Shown: positions 16,070 to 24,872 of the stretch, piece after piece
Layout: every line of letters starts with the position of its first letter
How positions within the stretch are numbered: position 1 is the first letter of the stretch
Assembly: GCA_902826685.1 (NCBI GenBank)
Contig: CADEFT010000023.1
Coordinates: forward strand, 62,001-126,000
DNA: 64,000 nucleotides
DNA from: an uncultured Acidobacteriota bacterium
Lineage (GTDB): Bacteria; Acidobacteriota; Terriglobia; Bryobacterales; Bryobacteraceae
Reading direction: 5' to 3'
Translations under genes and position numbers: made by a program
The notes under the pieces: model-generated
Seen by the model: the letters and a program-made list of their open reading frames with translations, nothing else
Database searches by the model: none
What the model was told of the DNA's origin: nothing

Positions 16070-17413
16070 ATGCGTGTCTGCATCCTAGGAACAGGTTATG
16101 TAGGTCTCACCACCGGTGTCTGCCTCGCCTACACCGGCCATCAGGTCACCTGCATAGACCCGGTCGCGGAAAAGATCGAACTGCTTCGCGGAGGCGGCAT
16201 TCCCATCTATGAGCCCCACCTGGAAGACCTCGCCGCCCGCGCCCGCGGCAATCTCTCTTTCTCGACCAACTACGAAGACGGCGTTCCGCTCGCCGATGTC
16301 ATCTTCATCGCCGTTGGTACGCCGCCGCTGCCCGATGGCTCGCCCGACCTGCGCTATCTGCGCGCGGCGGCCCAGGGCGTCGGCGCGCATTACAAGGGCG
16401 AGTTCGTCGTCATCGTCAACAAGTCCACCGTGCCCATCGGCTCCGGCAACTGGACCGGCTCTTTGCTGCGGGAACACTTGCCCGAATCGAATTTCGCCGT
16501 CGCTTCGAACCCCGAGTTTCTGCGCGAAGGCTCGGCCGTCTTCGACTCGCTTTATCCCGACCGCATCGTGGTCGGATCGGACAAAGCCCGCGGGCTTGAA
16601 ACGCTCTACTCGCTCTACCGCCCGATCCTCGATCAGACGTTCCCCGCGCCCACTTTCCTGCCGCGTCCCGACGGCCTTGGCGCCGTGCCGCTCGTCTCCA
16701 CCGATCTCGCCTCCGCCGAACTCATCAAATATGCCGCCAATGCTTTCCTATCGCTGAAAATCTCGTTCATCAATGAAATCGGACGCCTCGCCGAAAACGT
16801 GGGAGCCGACATCCGCCAGGTGGCCAAGGGCATCGGACTCGACTCGCGCATCGGCGGCAAGTTCCTGCAGGCCGGCCTCGGCTGGGGCGGGTCGTGCTTC
16901 GGCAAAGACACCTCCGCCCTCATCTCCACCGCGCGCGAGTACAACCTCGCCATGAGCATCGTGGAGGCGGCGCGCGAAGTGAATCAGCGCCAGCGCGACC
17001 GCGTCGTCGAGAAGCTGCAGGCCGAATTCAAGATTCTCAAGGGCCGCACCATCGGGCTGCTGGGTCTCGCCTTCAAACCTCATACCGACGACCTGCGCGA
17101 AGCGCCCGCCATCGACATCGCCCGCCGCCTCATCGAGCGAGGCTGCAAAGTCAAAGCGCACGACCCGGTTTCGATGCCGCGCTTCCGCAAGGAACATCCC
17201 GATAGCGGAGTCCTGCTGGCGTCCGATCCGGGCGAACTGGCCGCCGATTGCGACGCGCTGGTGCTGGTCACCGAATGGCCCGAATACCGTGACCTCGATT
17301 GGGACTCGATCGGCGCGCGCATGCGCAGCCGCACGGTTCTAGACGGGCGCCTGGTGCTCGATGCCGCCCATCTGACTAGCCGCGGGTTCCGCTGTCTGGG
17401 CGTGTGCGGCTGA
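16070..17413 (+). CDS. ugd: UDP-glucose 6-dehydrogenase
   Basis: 447 aa, usual length. The N-terminal NAD Rossmann motif is GTGYVGLTTG, with STVPIGSG and SNPEFLREGSA following. The catalytic cysteine is Cys276 in WGGSCFGKDT, and GLAFKPHTDDLREAP marks the C-terminal UDP-binding domain. It oxidises UDP-glucose to UDP-glucuronate in two NAD-dependent steps, feeding acidic polysaccharide synthesis, which fits the polysaccharide module at 23.5-28.5 kb. Transcribed alone. Its 3' end overlaps the convergent DUF2277 gene by 38 bp. Confidence 0.95.
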   Translation: MRVCILGTGYVGLTTGVCLAYTGHQVTCIDPVAEKIELLRGGGIPIYEPHLEDLAARARGNLSFSTNYEDGVPLADVIFIAVGTPPLPDGSPDLRYLRAAAQGVGAHYKGEFVVIVNKSTVPIGSGNWTGSLLREHLPESNFAVASNPEFLREGSAVFDSLYPDRIVVGSDKARGLETLYSLYRPILDQTFPAPTFLPRPDGLGAVPLVSTDLASAELIKYAANAFLSLKISFINEIGRLAENVGADIRQVAKGIGLDSRIGGKFLQAGLGWGGSCFGKDTSALISTAREYNLAMSIVEAAREVNQRQRDRVVEKLQAEFKILKGRTIGLLGLAFKPHTDDLREAPAIDIARRLIERGCKVKAHDPVSMPRFRKEHPDSGVLLASDPGELAADCDALVLVTEWPEYRDLDWDSIGARMRSRTVLDGRLVLDAAHLTSRGFRCLGVCG

Positions 17414-17600
17414 TGCTGGTCAACAGCCGCTCCGCCGCCGCCGTTACGTCGTCCACCGCTTTTTGAAACTCCGCTTCGTTCGCTTTCGACGGCTTGCGGA
17501 ATCCGCTCACTTTGCGGATGAACTGCAGGGCGGCGGCCTGCATATCGCCGCGCGTCGCCGGCGGTTCCATTCCGCGCAGTACTTTAATGCTGCGGCACAT
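17376..17600 (-). CDS. DUF2277 family protein
   Basis: 74 aa from MCRSIKVLRGMEPPAT. The open frame starts 11 codons earlier, but family members start with MCRSIK. The segment AALQFIRKVSGFRKPS is typical of DUF2277, a short helical cytosolic family of unknown function found in actinobacteria, acidobacteria and proteobacteria. Divergent from the ECF sigma factor gene, with 41 bp between starts. Confidence 0.85.
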   Translation of the reverse strand: MCRSIKVLRGMEPPATRGDMQAAALQFIRKVSGFRKPSKANEAEFQKAVDDVTAAAERLLTSISRTRPDSGTRG

Positions 17601-17641
17601 TTCTGCGATTTTAGCGCCTCGCTGATCTATCATACGAACAG

Positions 17642-18187
17642 GTGTCTACCTCCGTAACGCTGTTGCTTGAACGCATGCGGGAAGGCGATGGCGAGGCCCT
17701 CAACGAACTGGTGTCGGTGCTGCACGAGGACTTGAGACGCCTGGCGGCGCGGCATCTTCGATCCGAACGCCGCGAGCACACCCTCCAAGCCACCGCGCTG
17801 GTCAACGAAGTCTATCTGAAGCTGTGCGGAGATGCGCAGGCCCAGTTCACAGGTCGCAGCCATTTCTTCGCCGTCGCCTCGCGCGTCATGCGCCAGGTGC
17901 TGGTCGATTACGCCCGCGCCCGCGCCACCAAGAAACGCAGCGGCGAAGCGCCGCCCAGTCTCGAAGCCGGACCGGAGACTCTGGATCTGCTGGAACTCAA
18001 TCGCGCCCTCGACGCTCTGGCGCTCGAAGAGGAATCATTGGTGCGGCTGATCGAGATGCGTTATTTCGGCGGCATGACGGCGGAGGAATCCGCGGAAGCC
18101 TTGCAGGTGTCGGTCCACAAGGTGCGTCACGATCTGCGGTTGGCGCAAGCCTGGCTGCGCCGTCACCTGCACGCCCAAACGCAGTGA
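17642..18187 (+). CDS. ECF RNA polymerase sigma factor (acidobacterial/planctomycete ECF group)
   Basis: 181 aa, GTG start at 17642; an alternative ATG 11 codons in would shorten it. Region 2 (ALVNEVYLKL, FFAVASRVMRQVLVDYARAR) and region 4 (LIEMRYFGGMTAEESAEALQVSVHKVRHDLRLAQAWL) are clear. The HxLQATALVNEVYL motif is typical of the TIGR02999-like group abundant in acidobacteria and planctomycetes. These often work without a neighbouring anti-sigma factor, and none is seen here. Target promoters are unknown. Confidence 0.93.
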   Translation: MSTSVTLLLERMREGDGEALNELVSVLHEDLRRLAARHLRSERREHTLQATALVNEVYLKLCGDAQAQFTGRSHFFAVASRVMRQVLVDYARARATKKRSGEAPPSLEAGPETLDLLELNRALDALALEEESLVRLIEMRYFGGMTAEESAEALQVSVHKVRHDLRLAQAWLRRHLHAQTQ

Positions 18188-18190
18188 ATC

Positions 18191-18280
18191 TGGCGGAGGC
18201 GGAGGGATTCGAACCCCCGGACAAGTTTCCCCGTCAACGGTTTTCAAGACCGCCGCCTTAAACCACTCGGCCACGCCTCC
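18191..18280 (-). tRNA. tRNA-Ser (anticodon UGA)
   Basis: About 90 nt on the minus strand including an encoded CCA end. The acceptor stem GGAGGCG pairs with CGCCTCC. The D-arm contains GCCGAGTGG. The anticodon loop CTTGAAA gives UGA, which reads UCA and related Ser codons. A long variable arm (about TTGACGGGGAAACTTGTC) is typical of class II tRNA-Ser. The T-arm contains GGTTCGAATCC. It lies between the ECF sigma gene and the ceramidase-like gene. Confidence 0.97.
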
Positions 18281-18285
18281 GTCCT

Positions 18286-19605
18286 CTATCGTAGCGAATT
18301 CATCACCTCATCCACCTTGGCCGTGACAATCGAATCCACGCTCTCGCGAAAACGGCCCGGGAAGCTCGTGAACTGGAACGCGCCGCCGCCCTCGTAGCCG
18401 CCTTCCTTCCAAACGCGCAGCGACGGAACATAGCCGAATACATCGTTTGAGTAACCCGCGACCCAAAGCTTGTCCCAGCCGTATTTCTCCTTGAACCGCA
18501 GCGAGTAATCCACCACCAGTTCTCCGCCAAGCGCCAGCAGAGTCATCTCACTGCCGAAACGCCAGGCCTGCACGGGATAAGGATAAGTATCGGGAATCCG
18601 CCCGTCGCGCTTCTTCAGAAACAGCATGCGCTGCGCGTGCTGCCTTACATACTCGTCCTTATCGCTCAGTTGTTTTTCCAATTCGCTTTCCGGCGGCGCG
18701 GATTCGAACTTCACCTCCACCGTTTCGTACACCGCCCTAAGCCCGTCGCCCACCGGCTTCATCTTCGCTTTCAACACTTCATCCACCGCATCGGCGAGCG
18801 TGGCGCCGTAGCGCGCGGCCAACTCCACCGACCGCCGGGGCAGGGGATTGGAATCCGCCCCCGCGCCCTCGACAAACAGCGCCACCGCGCCCGGATGCCG
18901 CGCCTCCAGCGCCGCCTGCGCATAGCCCGCGTAATCGCCGTTCACTTCGTAATCGCCCAACACCGTGTTATGGCAGGCGTATCCGAAAAGCACCGCGCGC
19001 AAATCGCCGCTTGGCGCCCGCACCGCCAGCACCGGCACGTCATGATCCACCGGACCCGGCAGTTCGCGCCTTCCCACGCGCCGCCGGTTCACCGCGAATC
19101 CCGCGAAGCCTTGCTCGAAGTGCAGCGTGGCGGGCTCGAGCGCCGCGATCGCCTGGTCGACAGCGGCGTTGATCTTGCCGGGCAGCGCCGCCGTATAACG
19201 TGCGATCACTTCGCGCTGCTTGTCGAAGTAAGAACCCATGCGCGACTGGTAACTCGATACGTCGCCCACAATCGGCGCGCTATGGGTGTGCGACACGTTG
19301 AACAGAATCCGCTCCCGCGCGATGCCATGCTTTTCCCGCACATGCCTGGCCACGACATCGGCCGTCAGCGGACGGATGCTCACCAGGTCGAGCGTCACCA
19401 CCACCGACTTGCGCCCGGCCGCGTCCTCGAAGGCGAGCGCCTTGGCATAGATCGCCTGCCGCACGCCCTCCGACGGCTTGGTTCGCGCCGCGTACCCGGC
19501 GAGCCATATGCTTTCGTCAGGCGTAATGGGCACCTTCGCCGCCCCTGCCTTCCATTCCGCCCGCATCGCGCAGGCAAACAGCACCACCATTGCCAGGAGT
19601 TTCAT
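18286..19605 (-). CDS. Neutral/alkaline ceramidase-like protein, exported
   Basis: 439 aa with a signal peptide (MKLLAMVVLFACAMRA). The N-terminal domain has the neutral/alkaline nonlysosomal ceramidase signatures AGAAKVPITPDE, NVSHTHSAPIVGD (zinc ligands) and GYACHNTVLGDYEVNGDYAGYA. Full ceramidases are about 650-750 aa with a C-terminal Ig-like domain, which is absent here. Acidobacteria and planctomycetes carry many such short members, and their substrate may be something other than ceramide. The gene is divergent from the GH88 gene with only 15 bp between start codons. Confidence 0.85.
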   Translation of the reverse strand: MKLLAMVVLFACAMRAEWKAGAAKVPITPDESIWLAGYAARTKPSEGVRQAIYAKALAFEDAAGRKSVVVTLDLVSIRPLTADVVARHVREKHGIARERILFNVSHTHSAPIVGDVSSYQSRMGSYFDKQREVIARYTAALPGKINAAVDQAIAALEPATLHFEQGFAGFAVNRRRVGRRELPGPVDHDVPVLAVRAPSGDLRAVLFGYACHNTVLGDYEVNGDYAGYAQAALEARHPGAVALFVEGAGADSNPLPRRSVELAARYGATLADAVDEVLKAKMKPVGDGLRAVYETVEVKFESAPPESELEKQLSDKDEYVRQHAQRMLFLKKRDGRIPDTYPYPVQAWRFGSEMTLLALGGELVVDYSLRFKEKYGWDKLWVAGYSNDVFGYVPSLRVWKEGGYEGGGAFQFTSFPGRFRESVDSIVTAKVDEVMNSLR

Positions 19606-19620
19606 GAGAAATTCAAGTGT

Positions 19621-21222
19621 ATGCGAATCGCCGCTTTGCTGCTGGTTGCGGGCGTTCTAATGGCAGGCCCCGCCGATGAGAGAGTGAAGGATCTGGCCGG
19701 GCGCCTGGCCGCGCCGGGCGTGTTATGGTCCTCGGCCGGGGTCACGCGGAATGGCACACCCATTCCCGCCCTCATCACCGCCGATGATCTCGATTTCCAC
19801 ACGCGCAAGACGCGTGTGCTGCTGGTGGGCGGAATCGATGGCGGGCAGGCTTCCACCGATGCCGTCGCCGATGCCATCCGCTGGTTCTACAACGATCCGG
19901 CCGCCGCCAGGCTGCGCGCCCGCTACGCTGTCTCCGCTCTGCCGCTCGCCAATCCCGATGGTAAGCCGCTGCCCGCCTTTCCACCCCCCGGCGACGCTTA
20001 CAACGTCCCCGCCACCGCCGAGGCGCTCTATGTCTGGCGCTGGATCGGAATGCAGGCCCCGGACTATGTGATCGTGGCCGGCGACGCCGCCGCCAAAGAC
20101 GACGCCTGTGCACGCCTCGCCTGCGCTCTCGGTAAGGCGTCCATTCCCGCCGCCGAAGTCCCCGCGCAAACCGGATTCCTCAAATCCGCTTTGGACAAGG
20201 CGCCGAAACAACCATCGGGCGCGAGGATTGAAATGCAGCGACGCCTCAAACGCACCCCGCTTGAAGTCTCAAAGCAACTCGGCGAACGATACGGCAAGGA
20301 ACTACCCGAGGCCGTCTACATCCCCGCCGTGGCGCTCATTGCCCGCCTGCGCCTGGGCGACGCCACCAACGACCCCGCGCAACTGGCCATGGTCGAAAAA
20401 ATCGTCGCCCCCTACTTCGACGGCACTCGCGATTCCCTCGCCAAGGCCACCGGCAGCCATCTTTCCGGCCACCTTCTGTTCGGCGAACTTTACGCCCGCA
20501 CCAGGAAGCCGCGTTATCTCGAACTGGTGCGTGCCGCCGCCGGCATGGGCTTCGACAACGGTGGGATGAAGGAATCCATGCCGCTGCATAACGAGATGAG
20601 CGATGCGGTTTTCATGGGAACGCCGATCCTGGCGCAGGCGGGCCGGCTGACCGGCGAAGCCCGTTATTACGATATGGCGCTGCGCCACATGCGCTTCATG
20701 CTCAAACTCAACCGGCGCGAGGATGGGCTCCATCGCCACTCCCCGCTGGACGAAACCGCCTGGGGCCGCGGCAACGGCTTCCCCGCGCTCGGCCTCGCCT
20801 TGAGCTTGAGCGAGTGGCCCGAAAACCACCCCGCCCGTCCCGAGATGCTGAAAGTATTCCGTGAGCACATGGAAGCCATGCTCCGCCATCAGGACTTCGA
20901 CGGCACCTGGCATCAGGTGGTGGATCACCCCGAAAGCTACCGCGAACTCACGGTTACCTCCATGACCGCCTTCGCCATGGAGCGCGGGATGCGGCGCGGC
21001 TGGCTCGATCCCGCCTATTTCCGCAAAGCGGTCGATAAGGCTTGGTATGCGGTTAAAACGCGAACGGCGCCCGATGGCGCGCTGGTGGACGTTTGCACCG
21101 GCACGGGCAAAATGAAAAGTCTGCGCGAATATTACGATCGCACCGCCATTTTCGGACCCGACCCGCGCGGCGGCGCCATGGCGTGGCTGCTGGCAAGTGA
21201 GTTGGCATCGCCGGCCAACTAA
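19621..21222 (+). CDS. GH88/GH105 glycoside hydrolase with N-terminal M14-like domain, exported
   Basis: 533 aa from the ATG at 19621, with a hydrophobic signal (MRIAALLLVAGVLMAG). The longer open frame upstream is antisense to the ceramidase gene. Residues about 15-170 look like a degenerate M14 carboxypeptidase fold (LLVGGIDGGQAST, then LPLANPDG). The usual zinc-binding HxxE is replaced by DGGQ, so peptidase activity is doubtful. The rest matches unsaturated rhamnogalacturonyl/glucuronyl hydrolases: SGHLLFGELY, ETAWGRGNGF, HQVVDHPESY, VCTGTGK and REYYDR. It should remove 4,5-unsaturated uronic residues from lyase products of pectin or other polyuronides. Confidence 0.83.
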   Translation: MRIAALLLVAGVLMAGPADERVKDLAGRLAAPGVLWSSAGVTRNGTPIPALITADDLDFHTRKTRVLLVGGIDGGQASTDAVADAIRWFYNDPAAARLRARYAVSALPLANPDGKPLPAFPPPGDAYNVPATAEALYVWRWIGMQAPDYVIVAGDAAAKDDACARLACALGKASIPAAEVPAQTGFLKSALDKAPKQPSGARIEMQRRLKRTPLEVSKQLGERYGKELPEAVYIPAVALIARLRLGDATNDPAQLAMVEKIVAPYFDGTRDSLAKATGSHLSGHLLFGELYARTRKPRYLELVRAAAGMGFDNGGMKESMPLHNEMSDAVFMGTPILAQAGRLTGEARYYDMALRHMRFMLKLNRREDGLHRHSPLDETAWGRGNGFPALGLALSLSEWPENHPARPEMLKVFREHMEAMLRHQDFDGTWHQVVDHPESYRELTVTSMTAFAMERGMRRGWLDPAYFRKAVDKAWYAVKTRTAPDGALVDVCTGTGKMKSLREYYDRTAIFGPDPRGGAMAWLLASELASPAN

Positions 21223-21311
21223 GGTGGAGGACATCTTCACAATCGCAGTCTCTTTGTAAGGAAAACGTTTGTAAGACAGCCTTTCGCGGTCTCTCCCGGC
21301 GTCTTCGGCGA

Positions 21312-21446
21312 TAGCTGTTTTGCATGCATTCGTTTTACAGCTAAGTGCCTTTCATCACTTATCGCTACACTCACCCTCCAACCTTCACGACCATCCGGGT
21401 TTCTCCGTATTCAGCCTGGGCCTACCACCGCCGATGACTTAGCTGT
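21312..21446. promoter_or_regulatory. Repeated dyad elements upstream of the sigma-54 activator gene
   Basis: Three related sites lie in the 242-bp gap before the activator gene: TAGCTGT at 21312-21318, ACAGCTAAGT at 21337-21346 and its exact reverse complement ACTTAGCTGT at 21437-21446. The first two make an inverted repeat around TGCATGCA (21321-21328). The second and third are 10-bp perfect inverted copies exactly 100 bp apart. They may be binding sites for the activator itself (autoregulation) or for another regulator. No clear -24/-12 or -35/-10 pair was found. Confidence 0.45.
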
Positions 21447-21464
21447 GAGCCAGGAGTTAGCCGC

Positions 21465-22499
21465 ATGAGCCAGACCGCCACCCGCCAGACGCGTGGGGAT
21501 GAACCGGCATGGAGACAGATGCTGGTAGGCCGCAGCCCCGCCATGGAGAGGCTGTCGGAAAAGATCGAGTTGATCGGCCCGAAACGCGCCACCATTCTCA
21601 TCACCGGCGAGACGGGGACCGGCAAGGAAGTAACGGCCCGCTCCATTCATGCCGCCGGACCGCGCGGCGCGCTGCCTCTGGTCGCCGTCAATTGCACGGC
21701 GCTGCCCGAAGCCTTGCTTGAAGCCGAGTTGTTCGGCCACGTGCGCGGAGCCTTCACCGGCGCCGTGAACAATCGCACGGGGCGGTTCGAACAGGCGCAC
21801 AACAGCACGCTGTTTCTGGACGAAATCGGCGACATGCCGATGGAAACGCAAGGCAAGCTGCTGAGGGTCCTGCAGGAGCGGGAGTTTCAACGGATCGGCA
21901 GCTCCGCCACCGTCACCGTCGATGTGCGGATCGTCGCCGCCACTAACGCCAATCTGGAAGAACGCATCCGCCAGGGTAAGTTTCGCGAAGACCTTTATTA
22001 CCGGCTCAGCGTGGTGCCGCTGGCGCTGCCCGCGCTCCGCGACCGTCCCGAGGATATCGCTCTCCTCGCCGCCCATTTTCTCGACCGCGTCTGCTTGCAG
22101 GAAGGGCTCGAGCCCCGCCGCTTCGCCGCCGAGACTCTGGAACTCCTGCGCACCTTCTCCTGGCCGGGCAACGTGCGCCAACTGGAAAACTCCATCGAAC
22201 AGGCCGTGGCGCTCTCCGGCGATCGTTCCGCCCTTCTGCCAACGGATTTCCAACTGCCCTTCAGCCTCACCGGTCCGGTTCCCGCGGCCGGCACTTCCTC
22301 CGGCGGGCTGATTCCCCTGCCTGACGACGGCATCGATTTCGAGCAAACCGTGGGACGCATCGAGTTGCACCTGCTCGAACAGGCACTGCGCCGCACCGGC
22401 GGCAACAAGACGCTGGCGGCCGAGATGCTGCGGCTCAAGCGCACCACGCTTACCGCGAAACTCAAGAGCCTGGCCAAGACCGTTGGATCGGCCGCTTAG
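21465..22499 (+). CDS. Sigma-54-dependent transcriptional activator lacking a receiver domain
   Basis: 344 aa: AAA+ domain plus Fis-type helix-turn-helix. Walker A is GETGTGKE (48-55), the sigma-54 contact loop GAFTGA is at 95-100, and Walker B is TLFLDEIGD. SWPGNVRQLENSIEQA marks the end of the AAA+ lid. The C-terminal HTH reads LRRTGGNKTLAAEMLRLKRTTLTAKLK. There is no N-terminal receiver, GAF or PAS domain, only about 20 residues before the core, so it is either constitutively active or controlled by a partner protein (PspF-like architecture). Ribosome site AGGAG at 21452. Targets are unknown. Confidence 0.93.
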   Translation: MSQTATRQTRGDEPAWRQMLVGRSPAMERLSEKIELIGPKRATILITGETGTGKEVTARSIHAAGPRGALPLVAVNCTALPEALLEAELFGHVRGAFTGAVNNRTGRFEQAHNSTLFLDEIGDMPMETQGKLLRVLQEREFQRIGSSATVTVDVRIVAATNANLEERIRQGKFREDLYYRLSVVPLALPALRDRPEDIALLAAHFLDRVCLQEGLEPRRFAAETLELLRTFSWPGNVRQLENSIEQAVALSGDRSALLPTDFQLPFSLTGPVPAAGTSSGGLIPLPDDGIDFEQTVGRIELHLLEQALRRTGGNKTLAAEMLRLKRTTLTAKLKSLAKTVGSAA

Positions 22500-23440
22500 C
22501 CGGCTTTCGGTTTCGGAATCCGCGCGTCTTTCAAATCCTTCAACCGTTCGAGAAACGCCCGGCGGTCCACGACGTAATGGAACTTCATGCCGCCTTCGCC
22601 GCCCAGCAACTCGATTAACTGCTCCAGCGCGTCCGAGGGATTGCCGGCCGTCACGCCCATCGCCCGCAGATAGCCGCCGCCCCTGAGCCGGAAGTATAGA
22701 TCCTGCAGCGTCAGGCGTCCCTCGAACGTCAATCCGCCCGCCTTGTGCGACCGGCTCAGCAAATATTGCGCCAGCAGAATCTCATCGAAGATTCGCGGCG
22801 CCAGGAACAGCCGGTCATACTCCGCCTCGAACCCTTCTTCGATGCGCCGGGACCGCCTCACCGCCCTCACGCGCTGAAAGATCGTATCCCAATCTTCCTT
22901 CGGCATACGCCGCCCCAGCCAATGGCGCGCGGCTTCGAGCAGCCATCCTTCCGAATCCGGATCGAGCGTCGCGCCCGTTTTGGCCAGCCAGTCGTAGAGC
23001 GCCTCGCGCTGTGTGGCCTTCTCTTCGACGACGTAAAACTCGCCTTCCGGCAATTGCTTCAGCAGGCTGCGCCGCGGCGCATCGCTGGCCTTGCCGCCCT
23101 CGATTCGCACCACGCCGATCGGCGCCTGCCACTTGGCCGGCGCGCCGCAGTAAGGACAGCCTGCCTCTTCGCCCGGCTCGAAATACGGCCGGGCCCGTGT
23201 GGCCGACGATAGCTCCTCCACCGCCGGCTGATAGCGTTTGATCTCGGTCTGCGCCTTGGCCGCCGTCAATCCCAGGTGGCGCGTAAACAGATCGAGAATG
23301 CAGGCCAGGCATAACCAGCGCTGTTCGCGCGAAATGGATTCGTGCGGAAAGCCTGAAAGGTCCAGCGGGTCGCGTGGCGCGGCTTTCTTGGCAGCCTTCT
23401 TTACCGCTTTCTTCGCCGGAGCTTTCTTCTTTACCGCCAT
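22496..23440 (-). CDS. Unknown zinc-ribbon protein with Lys/Ala-rich N-terminal tail
   Basis: 314 aa from the ATG giving MAVKKKAPAKKAVKK. An in-frame start 13 codons upstream is possible. Residues 2-22 form a histone H1-like Lys/Ala tail, which may bind nucleic acid or arise from low-complexity drift. A CPYCG knuckle near residue 95 is half of a possible zinc ribbon. The rest is a soluble mixed helical region with no recognised family (ALYDWLAKTGATLDPD, LLEAARHWLGRRMPKEDW). No signal peptide. The 3' end overlaps the sigma-54 activator gene by 4 bp. Confidence 0.8.
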   Translation of the reverse strand: MAVKKKAPAKKAVKKAAKKAAPRDPLDLSGFPHESISREQRWLCLACILDLFTRHLGLTAAKAQTEIKRYQPAVEELSSATRARPYFEPGEEAGCPYCGAPAKWQAPIGVVRIEGGKASDAPRRSLLKQLPEGEFYVVEEKATQREALYDWLAKTGATLDPDSEGWLLEAARHWLGRRMPKEDWDTIFQRVRAVRRSRRIEEGFEAEYDRLFLAPRIFDEILLAQYLLSRSHKAGGLTFEGRLTLQDLYFRLRGGGYLRAMGVTAGNPSDALEQLIELLGGEGGMKFHYVVDRRAFLERLKDLKDARIPKPKAG

Positions 23441-23555
23441 CGCTCTGAAATTGAACCAGCTTGCCGCGCCAGCCGTCAAGCCCGGCAGGCCAAGCCTGGT
23501 AGGCCAAGGCCGGAAGGATTGACACCCCCCATCGCCCCCGTTTAACTTGGTTCTT

Positions 23556-24872
23556 GTGCCCGAACCCGTTGTCGACTTTCAGGGCGTCTCCAAGAGCTAT
23601 CCCATTTACGACTCTCCCGGCGACCGTCTGAAGGAACTCGTTTCCTTCAACCGCGTGACGCGCCACCGCGACTTCTGGGCTTTGCACGATGTTACTTTCC
23701 AGATCCATCGCGGCGAGACGTTCTGCATCGTGGGGGAAAATGGATCCGGCAAGTCGACCCTGCTGCAAATTGTTGCCGGCATCCTGGCGCCCACTTCGGG
23801 TTCCGCGCAGGTGCGGGGCCGCGTGGCCGCACTGCTCGAACTAGGCTCCGGCTTCAATCCCGAGTTTTCCGGCCGCGACAACGTCTATCTGAACGCCGCC
23901 ATCCTCGGCCTGTCTTCGGCGGAAATCGACCGCCGCTACCCTGGCATCGAAGCCTTCGCCGAAATCGGCGATTTTATCGACCAGCCCGTGAAGACTTACT
24001 CAAGCGGCATGGCCGTGCGACTGGCTTTCGCCGTCGCCATCCACGTCGATCCGGAAATCCTGCTGGTGGATGAGGCGCTCGCCGTGGGCGACATTTATTT
24101 CCGCCAGCGCTGCATGCGCAAGGTGCACGAACTGCGCCAGCGCGGCGTCACCATCCTTTTTGTGTCGCACGCCATCGGCGACGTGAAGGCGATCGGCGAC
24201 CGCACCATGTGGCTCGAAAAGGGCCGCATGCGCGACCTTGGCGTCACCGACCAGGTGGTGGCGAAATACCTGGGCGCGATGACCGAGAAAGACGCGGCTT
24301 ACCTGGAACTGAAAAAGCGCGTGCCGCGTGAGCGCTCCGGCGGCAAAGCGTCCATCGCCGCCGAAGTCATCGACACCATTCCCAACGTCGATCACCGTCA
24401 TGGCGATGGACGCGGCGAAGTGATCGGCATCGCCATCACCGACCAATTCGGGCAGCCCGTCGCGCTTCTCGATCCGCAAACGCGCGTGGTGGTACGCATC
24501 AGCGCCCGTGCCAAGGAAGAAATCGACATGCCCATCGTCGGCTTCATGATGCGCAATCACCTGGGCATGGATTTCGCCGGCACCAATTCCGCCCGCGAAG
24601 GTCATGAGCTTCCGCCCATGGCGCCCGGCGATATCGTCACCGTCGATTTTCACGTCGATCTGCCGGAGCTCTATCCCTCTTCGTTTTCCTTCTCGCCCGC
24701 CCTCGCCGACGGCACGCTGCATCACTACCAGATGTGCGATTGGATCGACAACGCCATCACGCTGCAGATGGGCCATTCCGAGGCGCAGATCTACGGCTAC
24801 ATGCACCTGCCCTGCAAAGTGGAGATCAACGCCAGGCTGCGCCAGGTGAAACAGGAGCCGAACGTTGCCTGA
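23556..24872 (+). CDS. Wzt-like polysaccharide ABC transporter ATPase with C-terminal carbohydrate-binding domain
   Basis: 438 aa from a GTG at 23556 (a TTG 9 bp upstream is the alternative). The ATPase domain has Walker A GENGSGKST, the signature YSSGMAVRLAFAVA and Walker B ILLVDEALAVGD. The KSYPIYDSPGDRLKEL start and LELGSGFNPEFSGRDNVYLNA segment are typical of O-antigen/teichoic acid exporters (Wzt/TagH). The extra 190 C-terminal residues match a Wzt-type cap-recognition domain. The permease partner (Wzm) is not adjacent, which is unusual. The gene overlaps the next methyltransferase gene by 8 bp, forming a Wzt-methyltransferase-glycosyltransferase operon. Confidence 0.9.
   Translation: MPEPVVDFQGVSKSYPIYDSPGDRLKELVSFNRVTRHRDFWALHDVTFQIHRGETFCIVGENGSGKSTLLQIVAGILAPTSGSAQVRGRVAALLELGSGFNPEFSGRDNVYLNAAILGLSSAEIDRRYPGIEAFAEIGDFIDQPVKTYSSGMAVRLAFAVAIHVDPEILLVDEALAVGDIYFRQRCMRKVHELRQRGVTILFVSHAIGDVKAIGDRTMWLEKGRMRDLGVTDQVVAKYLGAMTEKDAAYLELKKRVPRERSGGKASIAAEVIDTIPNVDHRHGDGRGEVIGIAITDQFGQPVALLDPQTRVVVRISARAKEEIDMPIVGFMMRNHLGMDFAGTNSAREGHELPPMAPGDIVTVDFHVDLPELYPSSFSFSPALADGTLHHYQMCDWIDNAITLQMGHSEAQIYGYMHLPCKVEINARLRQVKQEPNVA

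Noticed and set aside
18637..19620. 328-residue N-terminal extension of the GH88 gene
   Set aside because: Antisense to the ceramidase-like gene; the hydrophobic signal peptide begins exactly at the ATG at 19621.
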